Source: JBAYJY01 sp041664945
GTDB taxonomy: Bacteria > UBP15 > UBA6099
Length of the DNA: 6,811 nucleotides
Assembly: GCA_041664945.1 (NCBI GenBank)
Contig: JBAYJY010000221.1
Coordinates: 1-6,811 of the forward strand
Direction of reading: 5' to 3'
Shown here: piece after piece, positions 1-5,964 of the stretch
How the letters are laid out: each line of letters begins with the position of its first letter
Numbering within the stretch: position 1 is the first letter of the stretch
The notes under the pieces: model-generated
What the model saw: only the letters and a program-made list of their open reading frames with translations
Databases searched by the model: none
What the model was told of the DNA's origin: nothing
Program-made: the position numbers and the translations under genes

Positions 1-428
1 ATCAATTTTGCAATATTTCGAATAACGATATATCCAATATTTCTGTCATCATCGACAAGTTTGAAAAAATATTGCGCCGGGAGAAGCATGACAACCGAGT
101 CTGAAATTGTCTTGACTGTCGCGGAGTGAGGCATTTCGTCGACGAGCGCCATTTCGCCGAACGCATCGCTCGCGCCAAGCGTCGTGATGAATGTTCCTTC
201 CTCCTCGTTTTCCGTCTCCTGCCCGACATGTCCTGTCGAAACTACGATATCTCCATGTTTAATCAGGTAAAGAACTTCGCGGGGAGCATCGTTCTCCTCG
301 ATAATAACCGTGCCCATCGGTATCGCCTGTTCCGTTAGGCCATCAGCGATCTTCCTCAACTCACTCTCACCAAGACCGTCAAATAATGAACATTTTTTTA
401 GAATTTCCACGTTTTCCTTAATATTCAC
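1..428 (-). CDS. Cyclic nucleotide-binding (CRP/FNR-type effector) domain protein, C-terminus cut off by window edge
   Basis: This is a cNMP-binding beta-roll protein; 142 residues are visible and the frame is still open at the left edge. It opens with the helical lead-in typical of such domains (L10-K-K-C-S-L-F, then L-G-E-S-E-L-R-K-I-A at 19-28). The beta-roll follows, with Y54-L-I-K-H-G-D-I at 54-61. The phosphate-binding cassette is F90-G-E-M-A-L, then P100-H-S-A-T-V. The cassette glutamate (E92) is present, but the arginine that normally contacts the cyclic phosphate is His101, so binding of cAMP or cGMP is doubtful. An acidic loop (E71-T-E-N-E-E-E) lies before the cassette. I chose the GTG at 428 because GGGAGG lies 7 nt upstream; a second in-frame GTG at 434 is too close to that site. 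Whether a DNA-binding HTH, a kinase or nothing follows cannot be seen. It is separated from DUF362 by 197 nt with its own promoter, so it is probably a separate transcript. Confidence 0.85.
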   Translation of the reverse strand, partial: MNIKENVEILKKCSLFDGLGESELRKIADGLTEQAIPMGTVIIEENDAPREVLYLIKHGDIVVSTGHVGQETENEEEGTFITTLGASDAFGEMALVDEMPHSATVKTISDSVVMLLPAQYFFKLVDDDRNIGYIVIRNIAKL

Positions 429-435
429 GAACACG

Positions 436-441
436 CCTCCC
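436..441 (-). promoter_or_regulatory. Ribosome binding site deciding the GTG start of the cNMP-domain gene
   Basis: Read on the minus strand, GGGAGG lies 7 nt before the GTG at 428. It supports a non-ATG start that a simple ATG-only gene call would miss. Confidence 0.7.
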
Positions 442-556
442 GATTTGATGGTAACGGACCGGATGCCCGACAATCATCATAGTTGAACTTTATCCTCTGT
501 CGCAATATAACAAAATATATCACACATTTTTGCTTAAATGGCCAAATTTCACTAAT

Positions 557-585
557 ATGTTATTTTTATTTAACGCTAAAGTCAA
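557..585 (-). promoter_or_regulatory. Sigma-70-type promoter for the cNMP-domain gene
   Basis: On the minus strand, TTGACT (580-585; 5 of 6 matches to the -35 consensus) is separated by exactly 17 nt from TAACAT (557-562; 4 of 6 matches to the -10 consensus). It lies in an AT-rich gap and points at the GTG-started gene. Transcription would begin near position 550 and give a leader of about 120 nt. The assignment rests on consensus and spacing only. Confidence 0.55.
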
Positions 586-627
586 CCGTTATAAATATTC
601 CACAGTTTGAAAAAAGTGATTAAATTG

Positions 628-1995
628 TCAATAATGCTTTTTTCTTCTGAATTTGCGCTTGACGCTGACTGTTGCGCGTTTTGCCGACTTTTGGGCTGAA
701 AATAGCGCTGTCGCCGCTATTGAAACGCTGAAAGGCTCCGGATAATGAAACGCTCGGCTGCGCGCATGTTCGAGCAGCCAGCGACCCGGCGCGCCTAATC
801 GCCTCGCAATCCGTAGTTTCACTGACCGGGCGCCGGGAGTTTTTAACACTTCTAAAAGAGCAAGTTCAATGTCATTCGGATTCGGCGGACATCCCGGAAC
901 GAACTTCCCCAAACCACTATGGCATTCTGCGCAATCGCCTATCACAAGCGTGCGTTTCCTGTCGACCAACTCTATAAATCGCCCTATCGGCTTTCCGATT
1001 ATGAAATGAGCCGGTTTTTGTAGCTTGTCGCCGCCGAGCCACGGCTCAAGGGCCTGCCTCGCCAACCCGGCGCATCCCGATGCGCAATAGTATTCGCCGC
1101 CGCCTACAACCCTTGCATTCTCATTCGCTCCCTCGATATTCCAGTTCGCTTTTCGAAACTTTTCCATTTTCCCGGCGGCGCCTGCAGGCAATACTGTAAT
1201 TGATTTCATGTTCACCATACCTGCCCTCATGTCGGCAAGCAGTCGCAGATGATCGATATCCTGCGGCACAAAACCCATAAGCCGACACATCACCGCGTCT
1301 GCATTCACCGCATTCGCTCCGCCGACAATCAGTCCGAGTTCTTTCGGTTCAGAATATAGGGGGCCTTGACCCTCTCCGCACATTATTGCGTCGTACATCG
1401 CATAATCAGGCCTCCTAATTCCATACACATCTGCCAATTTCATTTGCATTCGATAGTCATGATTCTGATACCGCTCTTTCTCCACGAGCAATTGAAGCAT
1501 AGTCGTCGCGGTTGTCGACACTTCGGTTAATATACTTGTTTTTGCTTTCGTAATGACTATGAATATATCGCTTTTCAAACAAACGGACGGAACTTTGAAT
1601 TCCTCATGAACGAGCGGCGCGCTGATTTTCATTCTTACTCTGCGCGCGTCCGTCAGGCTGATAAAATGCGCGTTGCTGCCAAGCCGTTTCCTATATAGAC
1701 CTGTAAACTCCGAATGAGATGTTTTCATGCGCGGCGGCGCGGGGTCAGCGACAGCTATCTCGCCGGCTCCGAGACTCGCGAGCCCCTCAACAACGCCGAT
1801 CACAAAAAGCGGATTCACTCCCACGCTTGCACGGTCCCACGACCAGTCCGCGCAGTAAAGAATGAAAACAGAGCGCCCCTTCGGGTCGATCCCGTCGGCC
1901 GTGAACATTGCAGCCGCCTTCTCCGCTATCGCGCGAGGATCGTAATCTTTTTGTTCTTCAACCCGAACAGGGCTGTTTATTCCGGATTCATTCAT
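628..1995 (-). CDS. DUF362 domain protein with a cysteine-rich, putative Fe-S-binding C-terminal region
   Basis: This is a 455-residue DUF362 family protein of unknown biochemical function. The family hallmark is clear: Y201-D-A-I-M-C-G-E-G-Q-G-P (compare the usual D-x-I-x-x-x-E-G-x-G-P), followed by a G-L-I-V-G-G-A-N-A-V-N-A-D-A-V segment at 221-235 and the G-F-V-P-Q-D-I-D-H-L-R segment at 241-251. The N-terminal part (about 36-90) has the usual alternating strand/helix pattern ending in A-D-P-A-P-P. Many DUF362 proteins carry a ferredoxin module. This one instead shows C304-x3-C308, C355-x2-C358 and G368-C-P-P-N-P, reminiscent of the last cluster ligand of NuoB/hydrogenase small subunits. 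Fe-S binding is inferred. The tail (437-455) is strongly basic. I see no signal peptide or membrane segment. An in-frame TAA three codons upstream fixes 1995 as the earliest start, but no Shine-Dalgarno is seen there. Met30 (AGAAGG 8 nt upstream) is an alternative. The gene lies 70 nt after the nucleotidyltransferase and may be the last gene of that operon. Confidence 0.85.
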   Translation of the reverse strand: MNESGINSPVRVEEQKDYDPRAIAEKAAAMFTADGIDPKGRSVFILYCADWSWDRASVGVNPLFVIGVVEGLASLGAGEIAVADPAPPRMKTSHSEFTGLYRKRLGSNAHFISLTDARRVRMKISAPLVHEEFKVPSVCLKSDIFIVITKAKTSILTEVSTTATTMLQLLVEKERYQNHDYRMQMKLADVYGIRRPDYAMYDAIMCGEGQGPLYSEPKELGLIVGGANAVNADAVMCRLMGFVPQDIDHLRLLADMRAGMVNMKSITVLPAGAAGKMEKFRKANWNIEGANENARVVGGGEYYCASGCAGLARQALEPWLGGDKLQKPAHFIIGKPIGRFIELVDRKRTLVIGDCAECHSGLGKFVPGCPPNPNDIELALLEVLKTPGARSVKLRIARRLGAPGRWLLEHARSRAFHYPEPFSVSIAATALFSAQKSAKRATVSVKRKFRRKKHY

Positions 1996-2065
1996 ATAGT
2001 TTTAATAACAATTCGAAAGACACAACCCAACCGTGTTGTTGCGCGCATTCCTGCCTGCTTCACTG

Positions 2066-3052
2066 TCATTTATTTGTATCGCCTGCGAAAACTATCCTGT
2101 CACCCATAGCTACAAAATGATCCGCTGTCGTTCCCGCCTTAACTCGCGCTCCCGGCAATACTACGCCGTTAGACAAGACAGAGCCGGCGCCGATCTCACA
2201 TCCGCTCCCGAGCGCAACATTCGGACCAACCGATGCGTTCTCCCCTACACTCATCTTGCCTTCAACGAAAAAAGGCTCCTTCAAGGGTACCTTTGCGTCG
2301 CCTGCTTTTTGCATTGCCTCTTTTCGGCAACTCTTCGTTCCGCCGCCGGCAAATACATCCAGATGCGCCTGTATATAGGCGTCCACAGCTCCGATATCGC
2401 TCCAATATGTTTCAGATCGATATCCCATCACCTTCTCGCCGCATTCAAAAAGACGCGGCATGAGTTGATCCCGGAAATCATAATGCATATTCTCGGGAAT
2501 GTACTCCTCGATCACGCGCTTATCATAAACGAAAGCTCCCAGATTCACAAAAGCGGCCAGCGTTTCGCCATTCCAATCCGGCTTTCTCCATATCTGTCTA
2601 ACTCTGCCCTCCGGATCCACTCCGACCGCTCTAATCGCCGGACGGTCTTTCCCGGGTCCGACGGCAAGCGTCAGCGCCGCTTTTGTTTCCTCGTGGTATT
2701 TCAACATCTCTCTATAGTCGATATCCATCACAACATCGCCATTCACGACAAGAACCGGGCCGTCCCCCAACGCCGGAAGAGCTTTTCTTATTCCGCCTGT
2801 CGGCCCCAGTATCTCCGGCTCGTGGCTATACAAAATATCGAGACCGCGGCTGCGTGATCCGAATCGCTCGCGCACGGCGTCCGGCAGATGGTGGAGGTTC
2901 ATTACAATCGCCTCCGCCCCCGCCGCGGCAATCGCTTCGAGTTGATAATCGGCAACGCTTCGGCCGAACAGCGGCAGCAGCGGCTTCGGGATTTCGTTTG
3001 TCAGAGGCCGCAGCCGGACGCCCAGTCCGGCGCATAAAAGCATCGCTCTCAT
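2066..3052 (-). CDS. NDP-sugar pyrophosphorylase (MurU/mannose-1-phosphate guanylyltransferase-like) with left-handed beta-helix tail
   Basis: This enzyme transfers a nucleotidyl group from an NTP to a sugar 1-phosphate, releasing PPi; it is expected in the cytoplasm. The Rossmann-like nucleotidyltransferase domain (about 1-230) has the signature A8-G-L-G-V-R-L-R-P-L-T with P22-K-P-L-L-P, the nucleotide/base loop L82-G-P-T-G-G-I, the metal aspartate in N104-G-D-V-V, the V169-N-L-G segment, and the second metal aspartate in W217-S-D-I-G. A linker (about 233-258) leads to hexapeptide-like repeats at about 262-320 (V-G-E-N-A-S-V-G-P-N-V-A and similar), a left-handed beta-helix. The total is 328 residues, longer than the roughly 220 of Pseudomonas MurU and nearer to GMPPB/HddC-like two-domain enzymes. 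Its ATG follows the kinase stop directly (TAGATG), so the two are translationally coupled. GGAGG lies 11 nt upstream inside the kinase gene. Pairing with an AmgK-like kinase suggests UDP-MurNAc/UDP-GlcNAc-type or another NDP-sugar synthesis. The base and sugar are not determinable here. Confidence 0.88.
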   Translation of the reverse strand: MRAMLLCAGLGVRLRPLTNEIPKPLLPLFGRSVADYQLEAIAAAGAEAIVMNLHHLPDAVRERFGSRSRGLDILYSHEPEILGPTGGIRKALPALGDGPVLVVNGDVVMDIDYREMLKYHEETKAALTLAVGPGKDRPAIRAVGVDPEGRVRQIWRKPDWNGETLAAFVNLGAFVYDKRVIEEYIPENMHYDFRDQLMPRLFECGEKVMGYRSETYWSDIGAVDAYIQAHLDVFAGGGTKSCRKEAMQKAGDAKVPLKEPFFVEGKMSVGENASVGPNVALGSGCEIGAGSVLSNGVVLPGARVKAGTTADHFVAMGDRIVFAGDTNK

Positions 3053-4072
3053 CTAACCGATTTCCTCCACATACTTTGAAAGCGCCGCTATAAACGGCGC
3101 CAGTTCGGCATGTTTCGAGGCTGCCGGGCCGACCCGCGCGAGACACGGCGCGAAATATTTTAAATATCTGTCCTTTTTCTTAACACAATCCAGATAAGCG
3201 AATGAACCCGCCGCCTTTATGCTGCGCTGTATCGCCATGTAATCATAAATTTTATCAAATCCGGCCCGATCCTGTTTCATTCCATATACACGTTCAAGCC
3301 GGTCGAGATAATATTCATATAGTTTAACTATCAGCGCGTCAGGTATTTTTACATAGGAATCAAGAAGCAGAGATACAAGATCGTACTGAAGCGGCCCGAG
3401 ACGCGCGTCCTGAAAATCGACGAGTCCAAGCTCGCCGCCGCCGGTCACCATAAGGTTCCTGCTATGATAATCGCGGTGGGTCAAATATCGCGGTTCCGCA
3501 GCGAGAGTCTCTGCAATCTTCTGAAAACCGGCTTGTATTATCGACTCATCGGCGTGAGCGACGCCGCCGCATTTGTAGTTCATTATCGCGTGTTCATAAA
3601 AAAAGTTGAATTCGAACATCAGCTTCTCAACGTCGAAAGATAGAGAGAATGCCATGCATGACTCATCGCGGGCTTTAGCGCCCTCGATTTGAATGCGCAA
3701 CATAAGGTCAACAGCGAGTTTGTATAAATCCTCCGTTTTGGCTGGCGCATTACGTATCGCATCCTCAAGCGTAGCGTCGCCATAATCCTCTATGAGAATA
3801 AGTCCTGAGGCGAGATCGGCGTGATAAAGCGCCGGAACCGGCAGACCGGCTTTCTCCATAAAAACCCTTACGTTCAGATAGGGCAGTTCGCCGTCAGTCC
3901 AAGGTTGTTCGAGAACCATAAGCACTGCGCGTTCAGAGCCAGAACAGACGGGTTCATTGAATGTGACCCGATAAAACTTGCGGTCTGATGCGTCGCCTGC
4001 AAGCTTATCCACATTGAACCCGCTGAATTCATATTTCGATCTTAAAAAATTCTCAATATTTTTATCTTCCAT
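3053..4072 (-). CDS. AmgK-like sugar kinase (aminoglycoside phosphotransferase fold, COG3178 type)
   Basis: This is a small-molecule kinase of the APH/choline-kinase fold. Characterised relatives (AmgK) phosphorylate MurNAc/GlcNAc at the anomeric carbon to give the 1-phosphate used by MurU. Numbering from the ATG at 4072 (339 aa), the N-lobe nucleotide loop is L24-A-G-D-A-S-D-R-K-F-Y-R-V. The hinge region contains L92-I-L-I-E-D-Y-G. The catalytic loop is H199-R-D-Y-H-S-R-N-L-M (catalytic D201), and the metal-binding motif is D219-F-Q-D-A-R-L-G-P, followed by Y230-D-L-V-S-L-L. The D-F-Q-D-A-R-x-G-P...Y-D-L pattern is typical of the AmgK/COG3178 group rather than of antibiotic-resistance kinases. 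A TTG at 4078 could extend the protein by two residues, but it abuts the Shine-Dalgarno; the ATG at 4072 sits 6 nt after GGAGAGG and is preferred. It lies 27 nt after the TIM-barrel gene, and its stop codon touches the nucleotidyltransferase ATG. An antibiotic-modifying role is unlikely given this context. Confidence 0.87.
   Translation of the reverse strand: MEDKNIENFLRSKYEFSGFNVDKLAGDASDRKFYRVTFNEPVCSGSERAVLMVLEQPWTDGELPYLNVRVFMEKAGLPVPALYHADLASGLILIEDYGDATLEDAIRNAPAKTEDLYKLAVDLMLRIQIEGAKARDESCMAFSLSFDVEKLMFEFNFFYEHAIMNYKCGGVAHADESIIQAGFQKIAETLAAEPRYLTHRDYHSRNLMVTGGGELGLVDFQDARLGPLQYDLVSLLLDSYVKIPDALIVKLYEYYLDRLERVYGMKQDRAGFDKIYDYMAIQRSIKAAGSFAYLDCVKKKDRYLKYFAPCLARVGPAASKHAELAPFIAALSKYVEEIG
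3064..3068 (-). promoter_or_regulatory. Ribosome binding site for the nucleotidyltransferase, inside the kinase gene
   Basis: GGAGG on the minus strand lies 11 nt before the ATG at 3052, within the last codons of the kinase. The spacing is somewhat long. Together with the TAGATG junction it suggests coupled translation. Confidence 0.5.
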
Positions 4073-4078
4073 TGACAA

Positions 4079-4085
4079 CCTCTCC
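4079..4085 (-). promoter_or_regulatory. Ribosome binding site deciding the kinase start
   Basis: GGAGAGG on the minus strand lies 6 nt before the ATG at 4072 and directly touches the alternative TTG at 4078. This favours the ATG. Confidence 0.65.
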
Positions 4086-4099
4086 GTTGTTGCGTTTTG

Positions 4100-4918
4100 T
4101 CAGCGCATCACAATCAGTCGTTCGTAAACGGTTCGGCACCTGCTAAGCATAACATCCGGCGTTTCCGGCCCTCTCGGTTCGAAATTGAAACAACCGCCAT
4201 ATTCTTTTTCCCGCAGCGCTCGCATCACCGGCGCCCAGTCGATTTCCCCATCGAACGGTATCGCATGCCTGTCTTCCTTACCGTTGTTGTCGGAAACATG
4301 TATCTGAAGCAATCTGCCCGTATTCCTGACTGTCTCCGCCGGGTCTCCGCCTATGTTTGCATGCGCTATGTCCAGACAAATTCCAAAATGTTCAAAATTA
4401 TATTTATCTAGTAAACGCGACAGAAAACTTGGTTCGGATACAGGCGTCGCCACATTTTCCAGCGCGATTTTCAAGCCGCTTCCTGCGAGAGTATCCTCCA
4501 ACATCGTAAAAAATGAAACTAAATTTGAAACTGTTGAGCCGTTCATAATATCGCCGTACAAACCGCAGTGAAGAATGACTGCCGGGGCGCCGAAGCGCTT
4601 CGCGGCTCGAATGGCTGCATTCACATATTCCATAGTTAGCGCTATCACATCCGGGTCTGCAGAAGCCGGCGAAAGCCTTCGGTTTCGCCCTTTACGCTGA
4701 TCAAGCGCTTTATACGGCGCGTGCACCGCTGACGCGCGGACACCCGCTTCACTGAAAAAATCGGCCGCGTCCTCCACCAGCTTTGAGTCCATCAAATCGA
4801 AATGCGGCGCCATTCCATATATTTCGGCGGCCTCGAAACCTGATTCACGAATAGCGCTCGCGTGTTCCGCGCTTAGCCGCCTGCCGCCGAAAACCTGCGT
4901 TGATATTCCGGGATACAT
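4100..4918 (-). CDS. TIM-barrel sugar-phosphate isomerase/epimerase family protein (xylose isomerase-like)
   Basis: This 272-residue protein belongs to the AP-endonuclease-2/xylose-isomerase-like TIM-barrel family, whose members isomerise or epimerise sugars, sugar phosphates or inositols with a divalent metal. Metal and active-site positions in barrel order are visible: H66 (V-H-A-P), H117 (I-L-H-C-G), E154 (A-L-E-N-V), D183 and H186 (C-L-D-I-A-H-A-N), H207 (I-H-V-S-D-N), the D216-R-H-A-I-P-F-D-G-E-I-D-W loop (usual form D-x-H-x-x-x-G-x-G-x-I-D-W), and E247 (F-N-F-E-P). The set is complete, so it should be an active metalloenzyme. There is no signal peptide. The start at 4918 gives the typical short M-x-P-G-I-S-T strand; GAGGG lies only 2 nt upstream, so initiation may depend on coupling to the epimerase gene, which ends 18 nt before. 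The substrate is unknown. Its position between an epimerase and a sugar kinase suggests precursor supply for the same sugar. DNA-repair endonuclease IV is unlikely because the flanking motifs follow the isomerase pattern. Confidence 0.82.
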   Translation of the reverse strand: MYPGISTQVFGGRRLSAEHASAIRESGFEAAEIYGMAPHFDLMDSKLVEDAADFFSEAGVRASAVHAPYKALDQRKGRNRRLSPASADPDVIALTMEYVNAAIRAAKRFGAPAVILHCGLYGDIMNGSTVSNLVSFFTMLEDTLAGSGLKIALENVATPVSEPSFLSRLLDKYNFEHFGICLDIAHANIGGDPAETVRNTGRLLQIHVSDNNGKEDRHAIPFDGEIDWAPVMRALREKEYGGCFNFEPRGPETPDVMLSRCRTVYERLIVMR

Positions 4919-4936
4919 TGCCCTCGCATTGACCGA

Positions 4937-5881
4937 TTATTTCTTAGCGCCTTTTTCGCGCGCAACTTCCTCGCGAAAATACGCGACAGTCGTCTCCAAG
5001 CCGGTTTTCAAAGTGAATTTGGGCGACCATCCGATCTCCCGTTCGGCTTTAGAAATGTCCAGCACGCTGCGCTGCAGATCGCCCGCTCGATGCGGTCCCC
5101 TGTTCGCCTGCTGTGTAAATCCTACGGCATCCGCGATCGCCGCGTATATCTGATTAACGTCGGTCGTGACCCCGGTTCCGACGTTGTAAGCCGTGTTGTC
5201 GCCCTTGCTCACGCACGCGAAATTTGCCCGCGCCACATCCTCGACATAGACATAATCGCGCTCGCAGCTTCCGTCGCCGTTTATCATCGGCGTCTTTCCC
5301 TCCAGCATCGCGCGCGCAAAAATCGCCACAACTCCGGCCTCGCCGTGCGGATCCTGCCGCGGCCCGAACACATTTCCATACCGTAGCGCAGTGTACTTCA
5401 AGCCATGCTGATTAAGATAAAAATTCAAATAAAATTCGAGTGACATTTTCGTTATGCCGTATGGCGCGAACGGCGCGAAAACCGTGTCCTCCGACGCCGG
5501 CGCTTCCGGCACTTCTCCATAAACAGTGCCGCCCGACGACGAAAATATGAATTTCCCCACCCCGCTCGCCACGCAGGCTTCGAGAAGATTCAGCGAACCG
5601 ATTATATTCACACGCGCGTCATGCAAAGGATTCCGAACAGAATCCGCCACGCTTATCTGAGCCGCGAAGTGAAACACATAGTTCGGCCGCTCTTTTTCAA
5701 AAACGCCTCGCACGCCCGGCGCCGCAATATCCATTTCATAAAACGCAGCATTCGGATTCACGTTCTTTTTCTTGCCGCTCGAAAGGTCGTCTATAACCGC
5801 GACTTCGCACCCTTCCCTTATCAGCAAATCAACCATGTTTGACCCTATGAATCCAGCGCCGCCCGTCACTATCGCTTTCAT
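4937..5881 (-). CDS. NAD-dependent sugar-nucleotide epimerase (UDP-glucose 4-epimerase-like, extended SDR)
   Basis: This extended short-chain dehydrogenase interconverts NDP-sugar epimers through a transient 4-keto intermediate; it is cytoplasmic and 314 residues long, a normal length. The N-terminal NAD site is G7-G-A-G-F-I-G, with the acidic pair D31-D32 closing beta-2 (NAD rather than NADP preference). Further family marks are H71-F-A-A-Q at 71-75, the catalytic serine region S114-S-S-G-G-T-V-Y-G, the Y141-G-I-T-K145 catalytic pair, R167-Y-G-N-V-F-G-P-R, and the substrate-domain segments N201-G-D-G-S-C-E-R-D-Y-V-Y-V-E-D-V and Y232-N-V-G-T-G. This is the GalE/WbpP-like pattern; 4,6-dehydratases would normally show T-D-E or S-T-D-E at the serine motif, which is absent. 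A strong Shine-Dalgarno (AAAGGAG) lies 7 nt before the ATG. It is the first gene of the tight sugar operon. UDP-Glc/Gal, UDP-GlcNAc/GalNAc and uronic-acid specificity cannot be separated by eye. Confidence 0.9.
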   Translation of the reverse strand: MKAIVTGGAGFIGSNMVDLLIREGCEVAVIDDLSSGKKKNVNPNAAFYEMDIAAPGVRGVFEKERPNYVFHFAAQISVADSVRNPLHDARVNIIGSLNLLEACVASGVGKFIFSSSGGTVYGEVPEAPASEDTVFAPFAPYGITKMSLEFYLNFYLNQHGLKYTALRYGNVFGPRQDPHGEAGVVAIFARAMLEGKTPMINGDGSCERDYVYVEDVARANFACVSKGDNTAYNVGTGVTTDVNQIYAAIADAVGFTQQANRGPHRAGDLQRSVLDISKAEREIGWSPKFTLKTGLETTVAYFREEVAREKGAKK

Positions 5882-5888
5882 CCTGTTT

Positions 5889-5895
5889 CTCCTTT
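5889..5895 (-). promoter_or_regulatory. Strong ribosome binding site of the epimerase gene
   Basis: AAAGGAG on the minus strand lies 7 nt before the ATG at 5881. It is the strongest such site in the window and fits the first gene of an operon. Confidence 0.7.
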
Positions 5896-5929
5896 CATGC
5901 CTCGATGCCGCTTATGACGCGACTTTTGA

Positions 5930-5935
5930 ATTATA
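5930..5935 (-). promoter_or_regulatory. Candidate -10 box of a promoter for the sugar operon
   Basis: A perfect TATAAT on the minus strand lies in the 83-nt AT-rich gap between ispH and the epimerase gene and would give a leader of roughly 40 nt. No recognisable -35 hexamer lies 16-19 nt upstream; TTGAAT is 22 nt away. An activator-dependent promoter or a chance AT-rich match are both possible. Confidence 0.35.
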
Positions 5936-5964
5936 ACTGTTTTTCAACCGGTATAATATTCAAT

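Noticed and set aside
2..229. Minus-strand ORF beginning MSGRRRK, rich in Arg/Lys
   Set aside because: It is a different frame of the same strand as the cNMP-binding domain gene, whose GTG-started frame carries clear homology. This one is a composition artefact.
505..530. CRP-like operator (TGTGA half-site) in the leader of the cNMP-domain gene
   Set aside because: Only one half-site is present; the expected TCACA arm at the right distance is missing.
601..627. T-rich stretch after the DUF362 stop as an intrinsic terminator
   Set aside because: There is a run of six T residues on the minus strand, but no GC-rich stem precedes it.
1996..2065. Possible terminator hairpin (ACAAC...GTTGT) between the nucleotidyltransferase and DUF362 genes
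   Set aside because: The stem is only 5 bp and no T-run follows it, so it does not qualify as an intrinsic terminator.
2033..2857. Long plus-strand open frame opposite the nucleotidyltransferase gene
   Set aside because: It is antisense to a gene with full family motifs, its translation shows no recognisable domain, and it runs out through the opposite-strand gene and gap. It is an antisense shadow.
3053..4072. Aminoglycoside-resistance kinase
   Set aside because: The fold is the same, but the D-F-Q-D-A-R-x-G-P motif and the coupling to a sugar nucleotidyltransferase point to sugar 1-phosphate formation.
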